9,185 bases of DNA from Balneolaceae bacterium (GTDB lineage Bacteria; Bacteroidota; Rhodothermia; Balneolales; Balneolaceae): the NCBI GenBank assembly GCA_007118525.1, contig SKRK01000213.1, forward strand, positions 1 to 9,185. Reading direction: 5' to 3'. The notes below the pieces were generated by a model that ran no database searches, had not been told where the DNA came from, and saw nothing but the letters and a program-made list of their open reading frames with translations. A program made the translations under genes and the position numbers. Positions 5,313 through 9,185 of the stretch are shown here, piece by piece. Positions within the stretch are counted from its first letter, which is position 1. Each line of letters starts with the position of its first letter.

Positions 5313-8300
5313 TTGAGTAACCCATTCACATATCCTTATTCCTGGCCGCTATTGCTGCTGATTGCAATCGTAATCAGTTACGGCTTTTTTGAATTTGCGA
5401 ACAATAAGCCACAGACCCATGGCGATAATTTCGATTATGAAATTGAACGTAGCCTGAATAAGGGCGTGCAGCTTTTCAACTCAATCCATGACGATTTTGT
5501 TGAAGATTCCAATCAATTATATCAGACACTCTCCAGGGTGCCGTTAACCGGACAAAACAGATCATTTGTCTATAATCAATTTGAAGAGTTTAACTTCTGG
5601 GGCATATCACTGCACCGGGACAACAGCCGCTGGGTTTGGAAAGGGTTTAACCTCACTCCTGTATCTATGGGAGGCCTATCCGATAATGACTCATTAAGAG
5701 TAAGTTTGCTGAAAAGAAATAACGTGGTATACCTGTTCGGTCAACGTTCATTTCAGAATGATGAATCTCCCTATGACCTGTTAACTGCCAGAAAACTGGA
5801 ACTCTCCAGCAACCTCCCCTTCTCAGAGGATATTGCATATGATCTCTCAAAACATCCCTCACTGAAAAATCAGTATCCGGTAAATTTCAACTTTTTCAAC
5901 CCGGAAGCCGATAATATTATATACAAAACCCTTTCCACAGAATCTGCGGATTCGGTTGGGATTGTATACGCCTCTATTGATGATATTGAAACCTATTCGC
6001 AAACCTACAGTGAACAGGTTTCAACATGGAGGGTTTGGTTTCAGATTATATTGTTTTTTGCTTTTTTTATTCTTGTTATCACAGCAAGCCGGGTAAGCCG
6101 AAGTAAACTTTCGCAGCTTTTTTGGCTCGTAATTGTCCTGTTAAGCTGGCCGGTACTTTTCCAATCCGGAATTTTAGATAGCTGGGCCGGCTATTTCACA
6201 ACTGTTTTCAGCGGGGCGGATGAATCTACCATACTGAGCCTTGTATCTTACCTCTTCAACTCTCTCTTGTTCTTCCTGGCCTTTATTATTGTTTATTACG
6301 CACGCAAAATGCATGATCCGGATGCCAAAGATCAACATCATTTTAAAATGCTGATGATCTCGATTCTGCTGGGTGCGGTGTCGGCATTTCTGCTCCTCTT
6401 TTTTATTTTAACCACCCAAAATCTGTTGGTTGAAAGCAGAATACCACTATTAGATCTTGAGCTTATACCTGATCCCAAATCCTTCATTTTCTATGTTTCA
6501 TCTGCCCTTTTCTTTATCGCTATAAGCGGAATTATTCTTACTTCAACTCACTACCTCTATCAAAGAGAGCAGGATAAATCAACGGTAATTGCTGTAACCG
6601 CTACATTCAGTTTCATACTTTTTTACTATCTGGCAGATCTGTTCCTGGCTCTTCAGTCTATGTTCAGCTGGGTATTTCTCCTTGCTGCGGGTCAGTTTCT
6701 AATTTTTCTGTGGCTTGTTCACGCCATACACAAATACACCTACTATTTTCGTGAAATGTCCGGTTTCAGAAAATTGATGATAGGTGTACTCTTTGCCTCT
6801 TCAGTGATCTATGTTGTTATCTGGAACTCCTCCAATGATCGCATGGACAGAGAGTTACTTGAACGAGCCAGTACTTTTGCCAGTGAAGAGATTACAGATA
6901 CCCGGGAGATCTTAACTACACTGCTCAGTGACCTTGAGCGAAACCTGCTTTATCTGTCTGAAGAAGACATTCAGAATCGAACTTTGACTGCTCAGGCTCA
7001 ATTTCAGCGCGCTATTCGATCGAGTATCCGCCCGGACTGGAGAAACCACTCCTTTGAGATACAGCTGCTTGATACAGATGGTGAAATGATTAGTGACTTC
7101 TCTACTAATCTCGACACTCCCGGCTGGAGATCGCTTGTGGATATTGCTTTGATGGCTACTTCACACCGGGAACAGCAAATCCGCAGAATGACCAACCGGC
7201 CAATCATTTATGAAAGACCTGTAAATCTTGGTGAAAATTTCATCTCGTTTAACCGTGGATGGATTCCAATTTATGACGAAGCTGAAGTGAATGAAATCAT
7301 CGCCTGGATCTTTGGAGCCGCATACCAGGAACGGCCCGATTACAACAAACCGATGCGGGCCGTACTGGCCGCTGCCACCAGCGACGATTGGAAACAGAGT
7401 TATTACATAGCCGAGTTTACCGATAACCGGGTTACCCGAAGTGCCATGCAGGGAATCTATAACAATCAGCCCGAATACAACCGCCTGCCGGTTCGTGAAG
7501 CTGAAATTGCCCAAAGTGATTCTATAGCATTTATCACAAATATCACAGCTCAGGGTTCATTCAGGGAGGTTATTCTAAAAGGAGATGATCAAACAATCTT
7601 TAAGGCCAGTACCCCCGTGTATGGCTTTAACCATCACTTATTCTCCTACTTCAGGCTGCAGATCGTGCTGGTTTTTTTTGGATTGATCGTGTTCTCGCTT
7701 TTGGGCCTTGGCGGATTAAAAAGCCTCGGCCTGTTTGGGCAGAGCCGTAAGTTCAAACACCGTCTTTTAGATGGTCTTACACTGGCTACCATACTTTTTC
7801 TGACCGTATTGATTTTCGCCACCCAATATGCCGTGGGAAACCAGAATGAAAAAAATGTAGAGCGTGAACTGATCACAACATTAAATAGCCTTAGTGAATC
7901 TCTTCGGGGTGAAATCAACTTTCAGCAGGTACAGAGCAGCTCTTCGCGTTTAAATGAATTTGCAACACCGCTAAATGTAGATGCCATCCTTTATGGCCGG
8001 GCAAATGTAATCGACTCTACAACCCCTCAGATCTTTCAGCAGCATCTCATGCCCAGATCAATGCCCTACCCTGCTTATGATTTCCTTTATAATCGTGAGC
8101 GCCGGCACTACATGACTACTGCAAAAATTGGCAGCGAAACACTGCTCATCGGATACCGGGCACTTCTCAATGAAGAGAACAGGCCGGTGGGAGCCATCGC
8201 TATTCCAACATTCGTTCAATCACCCGTTTACAAGGAGCAGCTTTTAGAGACCATCAGCTACCTTTTCGGGGTTTATCTTGTCATTTTCGGCCTGTTTATT

Positions 8301-9173
8301 ATCGGAACGGTTTTCCTCTCCAATCAGCTCACCAAACCGCTACAGGTCATTCAATCGGGGTTGAATAAAATTTCAAGGGGAGATATGAAAACACAGGTTG
8401 CTGTTACCAGCAAGGATGAAATTGGAACGCTGGCCCATGCATATAACCAAATGGTTGAACGCCTCGATGAAGCTCAAAAAGAACTGTTGCTTGCAGAACG
8501 GGAAGCCGCATGGAAGGAGATGGCACAACAGGTAGCCCATGAGATCAAGAATCCGCTCACTCCCATGAAGCTGAACCTGCAGCACCTGCAGCGCCAGCTC
8601 GAAGCCAATCCCGACGATGTAATGAAACTCAAGCCTGTTATTGAACGGACGGCAGCCAATGTGATTGAGCAGATCGATTCTCTGAATAAAATTGCTTCCG
8701 ATTTTTCCAAATTTGCCAAACCCGTCCAGGAAGCGCTGGAGCCTGTAAACCTAAACAAGTTGATCGATTCTGTAGTAAATCTATACAACAATGATGAAGC
8801 CGTTACGGTTACCCTTTCACAGCCAACCGAGGAGATTATCGTCATGGCATCGGAAGATGAGCTTAGAAGAGCTCTTATCAACCTGATTAAAAATGGAATA
8901 GAAGCCCATGAGAACGGTCATGCCAACATCGGAATAATTGTAAAGCGACAGAAGAGTGATGTCTTGATCAGTATCCACGATAACGGAAGCGGAATAGATA
9001 TAGCAGACAGAGGTAAGATTTTTGTGCCCAACTTTTCAACCAAATCGAGCGGTACCGGTCTCGGCCTGGCCATTACCAAGAAGATCATGGAGGCACACCA
9101 CGCAGACATTCGCTTCGAGTCGGAAAGGGGCAAGGGTACGACGTTCTTTATTACAATTCCGGTGAAGGCTTAG
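5313..9173 (+). CDS. Large polytopic NtrY-like sensor histidine kinase
   Basis: This 1286-residue membrane kinase has about 12 hydrophobic helices, near 12-27, 242-259, 267-285, 308-330, 345-368, 390-411, 422-442, 449-471, 487-505, 780-801, 818-840 and 979-1002. Charge distribution is consistent with positive-inside topology. That leaves three extracytoplasmic regions (28-241, 506-779, 841-978), the last two perhaps Cache-like. A HAMP linker (about 1003-1055) leads to the phosphoacceptor box QQVAHEIKNPLTPMKLNLQ (1072-1090) with H1076; the HExxN pattern also allows phosphatase activity. The ATPase has N box NLIKNGIEA (1190-1198), G1 DNGSGI (1223-1228), F box FVPNFS and G2 GTGLGL (1247-1252). 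No receiver domain is fused. The start is TTG: a stop (5298-5300) closes the frame upstream and no ATG or GTG lies near. The signal and partner regulator are unknown; the kinase core resembles NtrY. Confidence 0.93.
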   Translation: MSNPFTYPYSWPLLLLIAIVISYGFFEFANNKPQTHGDNFDYEIERSLNKGVQLFNSIHDDFVEDSNQLYQTLSRVPLTGQNRSFVYNQFEEFNFWGISLHRDNSRWVWKGFNLTPVSMGGLSDNDSLRVSLLKRNNVVYLFGQRSFQNDESPYDLLTARKLELSSNLPFSEDIAYDLSKHPSLKNQYPVNFNFFNPEADNIIYKTLSTESADSVGIVYASIDDIETYSQTYSEQVSTWRVWFQIILFFAFFILVITASRVSRSKLSQLFWLVIVLLSWPVLFQSGILDSWAGYFTTVFSGADESTILSLVSYLFNSLLFFLAFIIVYYARKMHDPDAKDQHHFKMLMISILLGAVSAFLLLFFILTTQNLLVESRIPLLDLELIPDPKSFIFYVSSALFFIAISGIILTSTHYLYQREQDKSTVIAVTATFSFILFYYLADLFLALQSMFSWVFLLAAGQFLIFLWLVHAIHKYTYYFREMSGFRKLMIGVLFASSVIYVVIWNSSNDRMDRELLERASTFASEEITDTREILTTLLSDLERNLLYLSEEDIQNRTLTAQAQFQRAIRSSIRPDWRNHSFEIQLLDTDGEMISDFSTNLDTPGWRSLVDIALMATSHREQQIRRMTNRPIIYERPVNLGENFISFNRGWIPIYDEAEVNEIIAWIFGAAYQERPDYNKPMRAVLAAATSDDWKQSYYIAEFTDNRVTRSAMQGIYNNQPEYNRLPVREAEIAQSDSIAFITNITAQGSFREVILKGDDQTIFKASTPVYGFNHHLFSYFRLQIVLVFFGLIVFSLLGLGGLKSLGLFGQSRKFKHRLLDGLTLATILFLTVLIFATQYAVGNQNEKNVERELITTLNSLSESLRGEINFQQVQSSSSRLNEFATPLNVDAILYGRANVIDSTTPQIFQQHLMPRSMPYPAYDFLYNRERRHYMTTAKIGSETLLIGYRALLNEENRPVGAIAIPTFVQSPVYKEQLLETISYLFGVYLVIFGLFIIGTVFLSNQLTKPLQVIQSGLNKISRGDMKTQVAVTSKDEIGTLAHAYNQMVERLDEAQKELLLAEREAAWKEMAQQVAHEIKNPLTPMKLNLQHLQRQLEANPDDVMKLKPVIERTAANVIEQIDSLNKIASDFSKFAKPVQEALEPVNLNKLIDSVVNLYNNDEAVTVTLSQPTEEIIVMASEDELRRALINLIKNGIEAHENGHANIGIIVKRQKSDVLISIHDNGSGIDIADRGKIFVPNFSTKSSGTGLGLAITKKIMEAHHADIRFESERGKGTTFFITIPVKA

Positions 9174-9185
9174 GTTCAAGGCGCA

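Noticed and set aside
8474..8881. Minus-strand open frames inside the kinase gene (also 7161-7514 and 7646-7918)
   Set aside because: They lie opposite a gene whose kinase motifs are intact in the plus frame. Their products are Ser/Arg-rich shadows with no recognisable domain and no start signals.

Overview
The window reads as an ordinary housekeeping stretch from a moderately AT-rich, Gram-negative bacterium of the Bacteroidota/FCB superphylum. My best guess is a Balneolota/Rhodothermota-type marine organism, which is an inference. The grounds are protein style (an RsfS with a DYVN motif, an exported Asn/Ser/Tyr-rich beta protein), scarce Shine-Dalgarno sequences, and a possible Bacteroidota-type promoter (TTTG / TAnnTTTC) ahead of the tRNA genes. 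There is no sign of phage, IS elements, CRISPR or recent transfer.

Left end (9-456), minus strand: four tRNA genes, in transcription order Thr(TGT)-Tyr(GTA)-Gly(TCC)-Thr(GGT). This is the order of the E. coli thrU-tyrU-glyT-thrT cluster ahead of tufB, so an EF-Tu gene is predicted just beyond the left edge. A candidate promoter lies at 477-505. The 174-base gap 457-630 holds that promoter and two short AT-rich palindromes, and no gene.

Centre-left (631-3542), minus strand: a compact four-gene run queA-ispD-ispF-dedA. queA makes epoxyqueuosine in tRNA. ispD and ispF carry out two steps of the MEP isoprenoid pathway and overlap by ATGA. dedA is a DedA/VTT membrane protein placed 6 nt after ispF. 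The genes are functionally mixed but tightly spaced, so they are probably cotranscribed.

Divergent intergenic region (3543-3777, 235 bases): candidate promoters in both directions and a long inverted repeat (3586-3598 / 3619-3631) that would lie in the queA 5' leader.

Right half, plus strand: a small exported beta-rich protein of unknown function (3778-4275), a membrane-anchored stand-alone LytR_C-domain protein (4284-4739), and the ribosome silencing factor rsfS (4741-5160), spaced 8 nt and 1 nt apart as in an operon. After a 152-base gap with a possible imperfect hairpin terminator comes a very large (1286 aa) sensor histidine kinase. It has about 12 predicted membrane helices, three separate extracytoplasmic regions, a HAMP domain and an NtrY-like kinase core (His1076). 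It begins with TTG and ends 12 bases before the window edge. No response regulator is visible. The kinase, the unknown exported protein and the long queA-leader repeat are the parts most worth a second look. I see no clear undescribed multi-gene system here.
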